The position numbers and the translations under genes are program-made. From Fibrobacter sp. (GTDB lineage: Bacteria; Fibrobacterota; Chitinivibrionia; Chitinivibrionales; Chitinispirillaceae): a DNA stretch of 57,350 nt. Below the pieces are notes generated by a model. That model saw nothing but the letters and a program-made list of their open reading frames with translations. It made no database searches and was not told the DNA's origin. Positions 18,329-27,838 of the stretch are shown here, piece by piece. Position 1 is the first letter of the stretch. Every line of letters starts with the position of its first letter. The stretch lies in assembly GCA_012728995.1 (NCBI GenBank), contig JAAYEB010000242.1, forward strand, positions 1-57,350. The letters run 5' to 3'.

Positions 18329-19429
18329 TCAGATACGTCTACCTTTCCAGATTGTGAAAGGCTGAAAAATGAAAGAACATATCAAAATTACAAATTCGAA
18401 TAATAGAAAAAAATAAAATATTGGAAAAATTATAGCCGAGTGGGTAGATGCGGTTTTTTTAAATGAGACTGCAACAAATATCCATGTTAGAAATAAGTTT
18501 GAGATAGTTAATGTCAGTGGAAGCGCAGGGAGTATGCCGGTCAGTAGTACCAGCGTGGAGAGATTCTGGATTAAAAAAAACAAACCAATTGCAGTTAAAC
18601 CGGAACGTATCTTAAAACCTCCTGAAAACCACCTTCTTACCTGATGTAAGAAGTTACCAAATGTTGAAACAGGATAAGTGCGGGCTTTGGGGATGAATGG
18701 TTCTGCACTGAGTATTTTTTTCTTTTGTTTCCGGAATTCAGCATACAATAATTGATCTTCAGTTATGCTATAACCTGTTTTGTCATATCCACCGACATCC
18801 AGATAGGCATTGCGATTAATCAGCAGATTATTCCCCATACATGAACTGGGGATCCCGATTTTATGAAATGAATAGGCAACAGCAAAAAGAAATTCAAGCT
18901 GGAATGCTTGTAAAAAGCTCAAAATGTTGTTTTGAAAGTTGATAGATGTATGTCCGAATACCAGGTCTGTACCTGGTTTTGCATAGCGCATTAAAGAGAG
19001 AAGCCAGTCTGATTCAAACTGCATGTCTGCATCTGTCAAAACTATCCACTCGTATCGTGCTTCTCTTATACCTTTATCAAGGGCCTGTTGTTTGCTGGTC
19101 AGATTACGCGATTCGTCGAAAATTGATTCAATAAGATTAATATCCAATCTGCTTGATCTGGAATTTGAATGGATTATTTCTATGGATTTGTCGGTAGAAT
19201 TGTCATTAATAAACATAATTTGAATTGGAGCAGAATAGTTTTGATTTTCCAGTGATGAAATCAGGTGACTGAGATTTTTTTCTTCATTTCTGAATGGGAT
19301 AATTATTGATACTCCCTCTGCGGGTGTTTTTTGCGCAGTTTTGTTATGTCTGGGTAAGATTACGATATTCATAATGAGAATGATGAGAAATCCGGTATAA
19401 AATGATAATAGAAGTGAAAGTATCACCAT
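18329..19429 (-). CDS. Membrane-bound family 2 glycosyltransferase
   Basis: 366 aa. An N-terminal membrane helix is followed by the GT-A domain: SIIIPFRNEEKNL nucleotide-binding start, FINDNSTDKS, the DxD motif as LTDADMQF, and the acceptor-side QVRRWFSGG (Q-x-x-R-W). Three further membrane helices are in the last 100 residues. This layout is typical of polyprenyl- or lipid-directed GT2 enzymes and CruC/processive-type transferases. It is coupled to the downstream radical SAM gene. Confidence 0.85.
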   Translation of the reverse strand: MVILSLLLSFYTGFLIILIMNIVILPRHNKTAQKTPAEGVSIIIPFRNEEKNLSHLISSLENQNYSAPIQIMFINDNSTDKSIEIIHSNSRSSRLDINLIESIFDESRNLTSKQQALDKGIREARYEWIVLTDADMQFESDWLLSLMRYAKPGTDLVFGHTSINFQNNILSFLQAFQLEFLFAVAYSFHKIGIPSSCMGNNLLINRNAYLDVGGYDKTGYSITEDQLLYAEFRKQKKKILSAEPFIPKARTYPVSTFGNFLHQVRRWFSGGFKIRSGLTAIGLFFLIQNLSTLVLLTGILPALPLTLTISNLFLTWIFVAVSFKKTASTHSAIIFPIFYFFLLFEFVILICSFIFQPFTIWKGRRI

Positions 19430-19624
19430 GAGATCTCTTTTTAGGTTTTATGTAAAATTCAATCACTGCAGTCCAAAATAAAATTATTTTTTGATTAAAT
19501 GAACTGTTTAATGTTGCAATGAAGTAAAAACAGGAGTTTTTTAAATCTCAAAAATTGTTTAAATGATTTAACCTTGATATTTTTTTTATAATAGGGTATT
19601 TTGAATATAGCTTCTGGAGGGGGC

Positions 19625-20506
19625 ATGAGATTTAGACAATTAAAATTTGTAAGTAGTTTTCTTTTATTTTGGTTACCTGCTTTTCAATTCTCAGTACTGG
19701 CACAGGAGTGGAGTGGTACTGAAGAAATGGATAATCCGTTTGGGGGAGATCCATTTGGTGGGATGATTTATGATGACGATGAAGCTGTTTGGGAAACGGA
19801 TGATAGTATATCTACTGAAAATGGGCAGATTAACTCTGAACCCACTCAAACAGGTACTGGGTCTTCTCGTGGTAGTGGTTCATTATATGGAAATGAACCT
19901 GCTTTAACCACTGGATCCAGTTATTCTGAAAGTAATGTGCAAAACGCGATAATTGAAGGTGTTCAAATCGTTTCTGAAAAAGGAAAAAATGAAGAGGAAA
20001 AGATTATTTCATGCTATTTTATTTTCAGGGATGAACCGACCAGTTATTTTTACGAGGCAAAACATCGTGATAAAAAAATAATTTTCGAATTTAATGATAC
20101 CCGTATGGGTTCTTCACCGATACCTTCCATTTCAGAAGATCCAATTAATGGTTTTACCATATCTCAGAATAAGATAGATGTAAATGCAGATGTCAGGGGG
20201 TTAATGCCTGAGTGGCATGATGTGACCAAAGTCGTTTTCGATATGGAGCATATGCCTGTAATCCATGTTAATGACAGTGAATACAGTATTATTTCATTTT
20301 CTTTTAAATGGACTACAAATCCACAGAAATTGGAACAATATGTCATAAAAAATAATACACCCAAAATTATTCTTTGGTCTTCTATTGGAGTAGGTGCTTT
20401 GGGCCTGGGTGCTTTGGCTTTATTGCTTAGGCCTGATCCGGGCCAAGAACCTCTAAAACCGCTTCCTTACGAGGATTTACCAAAACACACTACTGGAAAT
20501 GATTGA
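19625..20506 (+). CDS. Secreted AMIN-like protein with C-terminal membrane anchor
   Basis: 293 aa from the ATG at 19625, which has ggagggg directly upstream; a TTG 24 nt earlier is less likely. The signal peptide ends VLAQE. A low-complexity acidic and Ser/Thr/Gly linker (residues 22-110) leads to a beta-rich domain (ISCYFIFRDEPTSYFYEA, DKKIIFEFNDTRMG, IISFSFKW) that follows the AMIN pattern used to bind peptidoglycan or envelope partners. A single membrane helix (LWSSIGVGALGLGALALLL) lies near the end. Function unknown; the AMIN reading is inference. Confidence 0.55.
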   Translation: MRFRQLKFVSSFLLFWLPAFQFSVLAQEWSGTEEMDNPFGGDPFGGMIYDDDEAVWETDDSISTENGQINSEPTQTGTGSSRGSGSLYGNEPALTTGSSYSESNVQNAIIEGVQIVSEKGKNEEEKIISCYFIFRDEPTSYFYEAKHRDKKIIFEFNDTRMGSSPIPSISEDPINGFTISQNKIDVNADVRGLMPEWHDVTKVVFDMEHMPVIHVNDSEYSIISFSFKWTTNPQKLEQYVIKNNTPKIILWSSIGVGALGLGALALLLRPDPGQEPLKPLPYEDLPKHTTGND

Positions 20507-20674
20507 AAATATCTATTGGTTTAAATTACCGTTTCCATTTATGTCTCAAAAATTCTGATTAATTAGTAATTTGTTTCACCTTTTTACTATTTTCAGTTTT
20601 GAAATGAGAATATCAGATGGCTTGTTTGTTTTGCATTTAAATAATCTACACAGACTTATTAAAGAGATCCATAT

Positions 20675-21358
20675 ATGGCTGATCTGCAAAATCTGGAAAC
20701 AATTTTAGCAAAAGTACCTCTTTTTGCCAATCTTGCTGTTGATGAGTTGCAAGCTATTTCTTCAATAATGGTAACCAGAAAGTACAAACAGGAGCAGATC
20801 ATTGTTCGTGAAGATGATGAGGCGCACACGTTCTTTATAATCGTATCAGGTACAGTTCATGTGGCAGTACTTACTTCTGAAGGGAAGCAGTCTATTCTTG
20901 CAACTCTGCACAAAGGCGAATTTTTTGGTGAAATGGCAGTTTTGGATGGAGAACGCCGAAGTGCATCAGTCATTGCAGCAGACGAATGTACTTTGATTAT
21001 GCTTTATAGAAAATCATTCATGGAAATATTGAGTCAGTATCCAAGGATTGCGATTCAGATGTTGATTGAAATGTCTAAACGTCTGCGGCGGTCTAATCGG
21101 CATATCAATTCACTCTCACTGATGAGTGTGTATGGCAGAGTCGCTGAAGTGATTCTTCAGCTGGCCAGGGATGGTGGCCAAAAGGTTGGTAATATGGTTA
21201 TAATTGAAAATAGACCTACTCACCAAAGTCTTGCAGAAATGGCAGGTACGAGCAGGGAAACTGTTTCAAGAGTTTTATCGCAGTTGCAAAAAAAACGTTA
21301 TATAACTTTTGATAGAAAGAAGATGGTGATACTGGATGAAGAAAAGTTATACTATTAG
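20675..21358 (+). CDS. Crp/Fnr-family transcription regulator
   Basis: 227 aa. The N-terminal cyclic-nucleotide-binding fold has the phosphate-binding cassette GEFFGEMAVLDGERRSASVIA, essentially canonical for cNMP binding and without the four Fnr cysteines. The C-terminal winged helix has the recognition segment LAEMAGTSRETVSRVLSQL. This is closer to Crp than to Fnr. The gene overlaps the PASTA gene by 23 nt, so the regulator is co-expressed with envelope genes it may control. Confidence 0.9.
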   Translation: MADLQNLETILAKVPLFANLAVDELQAISSIMVTRKYKQEQIIVREDDEAHTFFIIVSGTVHVAVLTSEGKQSILATLHKGEFFGEMAVLDGERRSASVIAADECTLIMLYRKSFMEILSQYPRIAIQMLIEMSKRLRRSNRHINSLSLMSVYGRVAEVILQLARDGGQKVGNMVIIENRPTHQSLAEMAGTSRETVSRVLSQLQKKRYITFDRKKMVILDEEKLYY

Positions 21359-22109
21359 TATTCCGGTCAAAACATTTTGGAAAGTTGTCATTCCAGGATT
21401 AGTAATTATATGTGCAATTGGAGCTGTTGGTGGATTTTTGGTTGTTGATCGTTTCATTATGCCAAATGTAGTCGGGGTTAATCGTGATATAGTTGAAGTT
21501 CCGTCAGTAAAGGGTTTGCAATATGAATCTGCAAGAGAAAAATTTTTTGAGGTCGGGCTTCTCACAGAAATTCGAAGCAGGGAATACGATGACACAGTTC
21601 CACAGAATGGTATAATAAATCAGTTTCCCGAGACAGGGGCAAAAGTAAAAAAAGGACGCAAAATAGCTGTAACTATCAGTAAAGGAAAAGAAATTACAGT
21701 TGTTCCTGAAGTACGTAAATTGACAGAAAATCAGGCAAGAATTGAATTGAGAAAAAAAGGTTTAACCATCGGGAAGATTACTAAAGTGTATGCAGATAAA
21801 ACACCGGAGGATCATGTTGTAAATATAGTTCCTCAAAGCGGAACCACAATTTCACGTCAGATAGAAGTTGAGTTGTTCGTGTCAAAAGGGCCTAAACCCA
21901 CTCATGCAGAAGTTCCAAATCTGGTTGGTGAAAGTATTGGGACTGCAAAGAAAATGATCAGCGAAAGTGGATTAAGACTGGGTAAGGTCAATTACCAGAA
22001 CAATTCTGCTCTTTTACCGGGAACTGTTATTTCTCAATCAGTTACTCCTGGCTCCAGAGTAAAACTTGAATCCTCTGTTAATCTGGTAGTTTCTGTTATT
22101 AGAAATTGA
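21336..22109 (+). CDS. Membrane-anchored protein with three PASTA domains and no kinase
   Basis: 257 aa. A short cytosolic tail, one membrane helix (about residues 14-36), then three PASTA repeats (about 52-118, 119-187 and 190-256), each with the typical P-x-V/L opening, amphipathic helix and closing strand. In PASTA kinases and PBPs these domains sense peptidoglycan or lipid II; here neither enzyme domain is present. It probably acts as a periplasmic cell-wall binding or adaptor protein. It starts inside the end of the Crp-type gene. Confidence 0.85.
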   Translation: MKKSYTISIPVKTFWKVVIPGLVIICAIGAVGGFLVVDRFIMPNVVGVNRDIVEVPSVKGLQYESAREKFFEVGLLTEIRSREYDDTVPQNGIINQFPETGAKVKKGRKIAVTISKGKEITVVPEVRKLTENQARIELRKKGLTIGKITKVYADKTPEDHVVNIVPQSGTTISRQIEVELFVSKGPKPTHAEVPNLVGESIGTAKKMISESGLRLGKVNYQNNSALLPGTVISQSVTPGSRVKLESSVNLVVSVIRN

Positions 22110-22181
22110 AATGTTTAATTTTAAAAAAAACTATAAGAGTGTTTTCTTTTGATTGAATTTTATGAATTGGCGAAAAATAAA

Positions 22182-23912
22182 ATGGGATTTTACAGGAAAA
22201 GCTTAATAAGGTTATTGTTGACTTTTGTAATATTTTCTATTTCAAACTGCACTGTTGGTAAATTTCCAGTTGTACGGCCTTCAGTTGATATTGCCCGTGA
22301 AGAAACTGCACGAATGAAAGCGCAAAAGTATTTCATTGATGCACGTGATTACGAGCGCAGAGGATTGGACAAGTCTGCAGAAAAATATTATGAGCTTGCT
22401 TATAGTCTGGATCCATCATCTAAAATTCTGAGGCAGCAGGTTGTAAGAAAATATGTTGAATCCGGTAAATATTCACAGGCGTTGTTAGTTGTTAAAGAAA
22501 ACCGGAAAAATGAAGATCTGGATGAAGAGGAAAAGAGGCTTGTTTCCACCATTTACCTGAAAATGGGAGAATTCAGTAAAGCTGCTGAAGTACTTGAAAG
22601 TATTAAAGAAAAGTCAGATGAAGAGATTTATTCTCTTGGACTTATTTATGAATCAACAAAGGATTTTAAGCGGGCTCTTCAGTGCTATGGAGATTTTTAT
22701 AAACGAAAACCTGAAGCTGTTCAGATAGGATTTAAAATAGGTAAGATACTGATAAATGAAAAACGATATGAAGAAGCCGAAAGCTTGTATTATGAGATGA
22801 AAGAACAGGACAGCAAAAACCCCGATATTTTTTCTTCACTTGGAATGACTCTTATTCTTAAGGGGGATACTGTTTCGGGAATGGAATATTTTGACTCTGC
22901 TCTTGTACTGGATTCGGTTCATGAAGAGTCGTTAAGAAGTATGGCGCAAGTTTTTATCGGAAGGAACGAGTTTCCTCAAGCAATTGATTGTTACGAAAAA
23001 TTGTATGCTGAGAGCCTGTATGGGGAAGTTTATGGCAGAACGCTGGCTATGTTGTATTACTATGATAAACAGTTTGATAAGGCCAGTACTTTACTGAAAG
23101 AACTCCTGATAGAATCGATTGATGATTTTGAGCTCCATTTTTATATGGGGCTGGTTTATTCTGCAACTGATCAAACTGACAAAGCACGTATTGAGCTTGA
23201 AAAAACACTTGCTTTACAGAATGGTTACGAGGATGCCTGGAAAGAATTGTGTTACATGTTTGTGAGGAAAAAAGACTATGAACAGGCAATGGAGATTGCA
23301 GATCGGTTTTTGAAACGTTTTCCGGAAGCTGCATCCGCCTGGCGGTTAAAAGGTTTTGTTTCAAATTTGAAAAAAGAATATAAAGATGCTGTAGAAATGC
23401 TGGAACAGGCCCTTAAGATTGATAAGAATAATCCGCAAATCTGGTATGAATATGGCAGTTCGTTGGAGCGTATTAAAGAATTTGATAAAGCTGTGAATGC
23501 ATTCAGAAAAGTACTAAGCTTAAAACCAAAGGATCCTGCTGCTTCGAATTATTTGGGATATATGTGGGCTGAAAAAGGTATTATGCTTGATAGCGCAAAA
23601 ATCCTGCTTCAGGATGCTTTGGAACAGGAACCGGATAATGGAGCATTCCTGGATTCTTATGCATGGATATTTTACCAAATGGATGAAATTGATAGTGCAC
23701 ATTTTTATATGAATCGGGCACTCGAATTTATTCAGGATGACCCGGTTATTTTTAGTCACCTTGGAGATATCTTTGTTAAGCTAAATGATTTTGAAGCTGC
23801 CCTTGATGCGTTTCAAAAAAGCCTTTTATTGAATTCTGACGAAGAGGATATAATAAAAAAGAAAATTGAGGAAATAAACCTGAAATTACAGAACCCGGAA
23901 TCAGAAAAATGA
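22182..23912 (+). CDS. TPR-repeat lipoprotein
   Basis: 576 aa from the ATG at 22182, which gives a compact lipoprotein signal (MGFYRKSLIRLLLTFVIFSISNC). A TTG at 22149 would add 11 residues with no clear signal. Around twelve TPR units follow from residue 45 onward (for example RGLDKSAEKYYELAYSLDP, KEFDKAVNAFRKVLSLKP, NDFEAALDAFQKSLLLN). A periplasm-facing scaffold is likely. The stop overlaps the next lipoprotein gene by ATGA. Confidence 0.8.
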   Translation: MGFYRKSLIRLLLTFVIFSISNCTVGKFPVVRPSVDIAREETARMKAQKYFIDARDYERRGLDKSAEKYYELAYSLDPSSKILRQQVVRKYVESGKYSQALLVVKENRKNEDLDEEEKRLVSTIYLKMGEFSKAAEVLESIKEKSDEEIYSLGLIYESTKDFKRALQCYGDFYKRKPEAVQIGFKIGKILINEKRYEEAESLYYEMKEQDSKNPDIFSSLGMTLILKGDTVSGMEYFDSALVLDSVHEESLRSMAQVFIGRNEFPQAIDCYEKLYAESLYGEVYGRTLAMLYYYDKQFDKASTLLKELLIESIDDFELHFYMGLVYSATDQTDKARIELEKTLALQNGYEDAWKELCYMFVRKKDYEQAMEIADRFLKRFPEAASAWRLKGFVSNLKKEYKDAVEMLEQALKIDKNNPQIWYEYGSSLERIKEFDKAVNAFRKVLSLKPKDPAASNYLGYMWAEKGIMLDSAKILLQDALEQEPDNGAFLDSYAWIFYQMDEIDSAHFYMNRALEFIQDDPVIFSHLGDIFVKLNDFEAALDAFQKSLLLNSDEEDIIKKKIEEINLKLQNPESEK

Positions 23913-24589
23913 TCCGTTCTTTATTCTGCATTCTGTTTTCTGTTATATTCATTTTATCATGTACTCAGCCGCCGAATTTATTAAATACAGAAATATCTGT
24001 ATTTTTGCATGACCAGATTAAATTCAGTGAGTTACCAAAAAAAATACGGGGTGGTGGCGATATCTCATTATCAATAAATGGTGAACGTTACTATGGTTAT
24101 GCTGACGTGATCTGGGAGAGTTCCGGAAAATTTCGGGCAGATTTTTATTCTCCTTTTGGTGGGGTGATAGCCTCAGCCAGGGCTGATTCACTTGAAGGTA
24201 TTGTGAGTATTAAAGAAAACCAGTATAAATTTAAAATAGACGAAATTATGGATTCACTTCCATATAGTTGGGGCAAATCTTTAACTTTTAAGGAATTCAT
24301 TTTGCTTTTGACTGGCCAGGTATCTCTATTTTCAGAGAAGCTAAAGGAAGAACCGGATTCAATAGTATCAAAAAAAAGATATTCCAAACTGTTTTGGGAG
24401 ACAAACTCATCAATGATTATTGCTGAGGTTAACCGAAAATCATCACGAATAGAAAAGATCCAGTTACAGACACAATTATGGTGCATGCAGTTTCACTCAA
24501 TAAAAGAGAAACTTGCACGATTTATTGAGTTCAGAGAAGATGACAATAATTATTTTTCAATTAAATATGAACAGTTGAATTCGGAGTAG
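23909..24589 (+). CDS. LolB/DUF4292-like lipoprotein
   Basis: 226 aa with lipoprotein signal MIRSLFCILFSVIFILSC. The beta-rich body (GGGDISLSINGERYYGYADVIWE, FRADFYSPFGGVIAS) follows the LolA/LolB-type half-barrel pattern used by DUF4292 proteins. Such proteins shuttle or receive lipoproteins or lipids at the outer membrane. Its position between a TPR lipoprotein and an outer-membrane barrel fits an outer-membrane assembly unit. The specific role is inferred. Confidence 0.65.
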   Translation: MIRSLFCILFSVIFILSCTQPPNLLNTEISVFLHDQIKFSELPKKIRGGGDISLSINGERYYGYADVIWESSGKFRADFYSPFGGVIASARADSLEGIVSIKENQYKFKIDEIMDSLPYSWGKSLTFKEFILLLTGQVSLFSEKLKEEPDSIVSKKRYSKLFWETNSSMIIAEVNRKSSRIEKIQLQTQLWCMQFHSIKEKLARFIEFREDDNNYFSIKYEQLNSE

Positions 24590-24603
24590 GTTAAAATTTT
24601 ATA

Positions 24604-25611
24604 ATGCGACTTTTTAGTTTATTCAGTTTGCTTTTGCTTGTTTGTGTTTCCGTTACTATTGCTCAACATCCAGATGCAGGAACCAGCATATTTTCTTTTG
24701 TTAATATTGATTATGATGCAAATTCAGTTGCAATGGCCGGAGCTTCTGTTGGTATGCCCGGGGGGAGTAACAGGGTCCTTACAAATCCAGCCTCTGTTGC
24801 TGGAATTAAACATTATCAGGCTTTAATCGGTTATAGGAACATAATTGATGATATCTGGGGTGGTCCTGTAGTCGTTTCTCGTTCATTCGGTAAATATGGC
24901 GTTTTTTCCATCCTTCTGGCTGCTATTACAAGTGGCGATATTGAAGTTATCAGAGAGGTTAATGATGAACCGTATTATACCGGTCAGACTGCAGGTACAC
25001 AATATATTACAGGTGGAATTTCCTGGGCATATCCGGTTCTGGAAAACATGTATTTTGGAACCAGTATAAAAAGTATATACAATCTTATCAGGATACCTGA
25101 TAATGCATACAGTGCAGCAGCTGCAGTAATTGATGCCGGAGTGCAGTATCAGTTATTGCGAGGACGATTTATCACTGGTCTTGCCCTTCGAAATCTGGGA
25201 TTCCTGTTATGGTCATATGATGAAGAAAAATATGATCTCCCACTGACATTCGAGATTGGTATGTCTTATGTTCCTCTTCACATATCAAACATCAGAATCG
25301 CCCTGGATATTAATAAACGTAAAACTGATTATCTGAATTTTGAACCAGGTTTGGAAATAGCAGTTTACAAAGAGTTTTTAAAGGGGCGTTTAGGCTATGC
25401 TTTCAGCTGGCGAGATTTACAGGAAGCAATAAAAAGTTTCAGCGGAGAGCAGGATGAAAATTATATTAAAAGTAATTGGAATGCTTTTTGTGTCGGTATT
25501 GGGTTGAATACAGATATTGAAAAAACAAATGTTCAAATCGATTTTGCTCTTCAGTTTCATACGGTTTCTTTACCTCCTTCAGTAGTTGTCTCCGCGTTAG
25601 TAGAATTTTAG
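24604..25611 (+). CDS. PorV/PorQ-family outer-membrane beta-barrel
   Basis: 335 aa with signal peptide ending SVTIAQ. The mature start (SIFSFVNIDYDANSVAMAGA then NRVLTNPASVAG) is the standard opening of the PorV/PorQ/UPF0164 group, and the rest alternates amphipathic strands to a final aromatic (LVEF). In Bacteroidota these are T9SS accessory barrels; in Fibrobacterota related proteins are abundant and less defined. It is the last gene of the coupled lipoprotein group. Confidence 0.75.
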   Translation: MRLFSLFSLLLLVCVSVTIAQHPDAGTSIFSFVNIDYDANSVAMAGASVGMPGGSNRVLTNPASVAGIKHYQALIGYRNIIDDIWGGPVVVSRSFGKYGVFSILLAAITSGDIEVIREVNDEPYYTGQTAGTQYITGGISWAYPVLENMYFGTSIKSIYNLIRIPDNAYSAAAAVIDAGVQYQLLRGRFITGLALRNLGFLLWSYDEEKYDLPLTFEIGMSYVPLHISNIRIALDINKRKTDYLNFEPGLEIAVYKEFLKGRLGYAFSWRDLQEAIKSFSGEQDENYIKSNWNAFCVGIGLNTDIEKTNVQIDFALQFHTVSLPPSVVVSALVEF

Positions 25612-25774
25612 TTCCTCTGAGTAGCGGGGGAGTTATATTATTGTAGTAATCAATTAATTCCAGAATAACAGCAATTACAGAATTATCTTGGCTGTCAGGC
25701 ATGATGTGTTAAAAATGTTGGAGTAGATAAAGATTTTAGGTTAAACCCTTAATTTTCTGGTATGGAGAATCATT

Positions 25775-27187
25775 TTGAGAAAAATAGCATTCTTATTCTT
25801 AGTTTTTATATTACTCTTCAGATGCAATGAAGACCCAGTTTCACCTCAGGATTCATTTAATGACCAATTCCAGTACCTGTTTAATGAAGTTGAATCGATA
25901 AGAGGAGAGAAGTTCTCGAGAAATGTTCAGGTAGAAACTGTGAAGAATAAAGATGTAAAAAATCTGATGGATTCTTTACTTTACGGCGGAATAATTGATG
26001 ATTACATAATTGAGGAGGCTAAATTATATGTTGCTTTTGGCTTCGTTTCATCAATTGATGAGTATTTTGAGGATAATGAATCTCATTTGGAACAGGACAT
26101 TGGTGGGTTTTACATTGAAGGACTGGAGAAACTATATATAGTTTTTAATAATTCACCTTTAGAAATTGAAGAGTATGTTATTGTTCACGAATTAACTCAT
26201 GCATTACAGGACCAGCGGCATGATTTGACAGCTTATTCCAGAGGTGCTAAAACACTCGACGAAGCGGTCGCAAGGAGCTACATAATTGAAGGTGAAGCTA
26301 ATTATGTTATGAATATTTTTGATATCTGCAATTACGCTGACATTGATTTCAGATATATACAGCAGTCATTTTTAGATACAATTTTCCCACCCTATACAAT
26401 CAGAGCTTACAGGGATCTGTTAGATGAGTTCAATGCGCTTGAACCTGCTTATATAACTCTGTCTTCAACACACAAGTATTATCATGGAATGTTTATAGTT
26501 AATTCCGGCATTAAGCATGGTGGATGGCAGGAATTTGATTCCTGGTTTCTAAATCCACCAATTTCAACTGAACAGATGATTCATTGGGCCGAAAATATAA
26601 CATATAATACACCTTGTAGTTTTGTTCCGGTTTATCATTTTACCGGTTTACCTAATTCTTCAGCGCTTTTAGATAATGGTACCCTTGGGGAGCTTTATAT
26701 TACCGTGTTATTGTACTGTAATGGAGTTACAGATTATGATATCGCTGGAAGCGGATGGGCTGGAGATCAATATTGGGTATTTGAGAATAAAAGTAAGGGA
26801 GAATTTTATTTGATCTGGTACACTACATGGGATACCGATGAAGATGCGGTAGAATTTTTTAGAGCATATCGCAATCTGCTTGTAAACAGTGGGAAAGAAT
26901 ATTTACAGGTAGAATTGGTTGAAGATTCATTGTTCTGTTCTGAATTCGGAGAAAAAGAACTGTGTAACAGAGTAATAAAAACCGGAAATGATGTATTAAT
27001 TGCAAAATCAGTTCCGGTTTCAGGTATGGAAACGATTTTTAATGAGCTCAAACAGGTAAAAGAACCATCTGAAACTCTTGCAAAAACTGGTATCGCTACA
27101 CATGATGAGTTAAAAAGTCATTTCAGGGTTCGGTATTCAAGTAAAAAAATAGTAAGAAAATACCATGAGGGTTTAATCGGTAAATAG
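25775..27187 (+). CDS. Lipoprotein zinc metallopeptidase-like protein
   Basis: 470 aa with a TTG start at 25775 supported by ggag 7 nt upstream and a clean lipoprotein signal (MRKIAFLFLVFILLFRC). The zinc site is HELTH (His138-His142) with a downstream EGEAN (Glu172/Glu174) as the likely third ligand, a gluzincin layout. The wording VIVHELTHALQDQRHDL is shared with uncharacterised extracellular proteins of several phyla. It acts outside the inner membrane; the substrate is unknown. Confidence 0.7.
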   Translation: MRKIAFLFLVFILLFRCNEDPVSPQDSFNDQFQYLFNEVESIRGEKFSRNVQVETVKNKDVKNLMDSLLYGGIIDDYIIEEAKLYVAFGFVSSIDEYFEDNESHLEQDIGGFYIEGLEKLYIVFNNSPLEIEEYVIVHELTHALQDQRHDLTAYSRGAKTLDEAVARSYIIEGEANYVMNIFDICNYADIDFRYIQQSFLDTIFPPYTIRAYRDLLDEFNALEPAYITLSSTHKYYHGMFIVNSGIKHGGWQEFDSWFLNPPISTEQMIHWAENITYNTPCSFVPVYHFTGLPNSSALLDNGTLGELYITVLLYCNGVTDYDIAGSGWAGDQYWVFENKSKGEFYLIWYTTWDTDEDAVEFFRAYRNLLVNSGKEYLQVELVEDSLFCSEFGEKELCNRVIKTGNDVLIAKSVPVSGMETIFNELKQVKEPSETLAKTGIATHDELKSHFRVRYSSKKIVRKYHEGLIGK

Positions 27188-27258
27188 ATAAATGGCAATT
27201 TGAGTGTTTAGTATACCATAAATTATACAATTTCTTACATTGGTTTTTTCGGGGATAA

Positions 27259-27372
27259 TTGCAAAACAGCTTTTGTCTGTTTACGCCGTGTTACTTGGTA
27301 ATGATGACTCTCTTAGCAGCTATAAAACAAGTTCTCCAGCCAGGTGGCGTGCTCGCTCTAATCGTAAATTAA
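27259..27372 (+). pseudogene. Possible relic of a SAM-dependent methyltransferase C-terminal part
   Basis: A short open frame holds LLAAIKQVLQPGGVLALIVN, the wording of class I methyltransferase strand 4 and post-PGG region. No upstream SAM-binding motif remains. Base composition from about 27283 to 27370 is visibly richer in G/C than the surroundings. A second frame over the same bases is also open, so chance cannot be excluded. Confidence 0.25.
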
Positions 27373-27391
27373 TAGGTTTCATTTAGGATTA

Positions 27392-27838
27392 TTAAGATTC
27401 GTTTTTGTTTTTTTCATTTTCGAGCCGATATTTTCCATATTTCATTTTCAGGTCATGGAGAAGATACATGTCTCCTTCCGGACGCATTCCTGCTTTAAAT
27501 AGTGTATCCATAACTTCTAGCTGACTTACAGTTTCTTTTAATTTCTTGATATTTGGAGTAAAAATTTCGCAAAGACTTTTCAGCATAACAGGATCTGTTT
27601 GTACCTTGTTTATGATTCTGATGCCATAGGGACCAAATTGCTGTTTAAAAGAAAACTCATGCATTTTAAGCATTTTTTTCATTTTAAGCTTATCAAGTTT
27701 ATGCTCAATTAATAACCACAAAGTCCGTACTGCTATAGTTACTCCAATCCATACCCACCATTTATTGAGTACACCATAATAAAAAAAGCCACCTGTAAGA
27801 ACAGAAATATAAAAACGGTAAAACTGAAGTATAATCAT
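27392..27838 (-). CDS. Small membrane-anchored protein of unknown function
   Basis: 148 aa. One or two hydrophobic segments near the N-terminus (FYISVLTGGFFYYGVL and WVWIGVTIAVRTLWLLI) are followed by a basic helical cytosolic part. No family recognised. Its start overlaps the stop of the preceding basic protein (ATGA), so translation is coupled. It is last in a three-gene operon. Confidence 0.5.
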   Translation of the reverse strand: MIILQFYRFYISVLTGGFFYYGVLNKWWVWIGVTIAVRTLWLLIEHKLDKLKMKKMLKMHEFSFKQQFGPYGIRIINKVQTDPVMLKSLCEIFTPNIKKLKETVSQLEVMDTLFKAGMRPEGDMYLLHDLKMKYGKYRLENEKNKNES

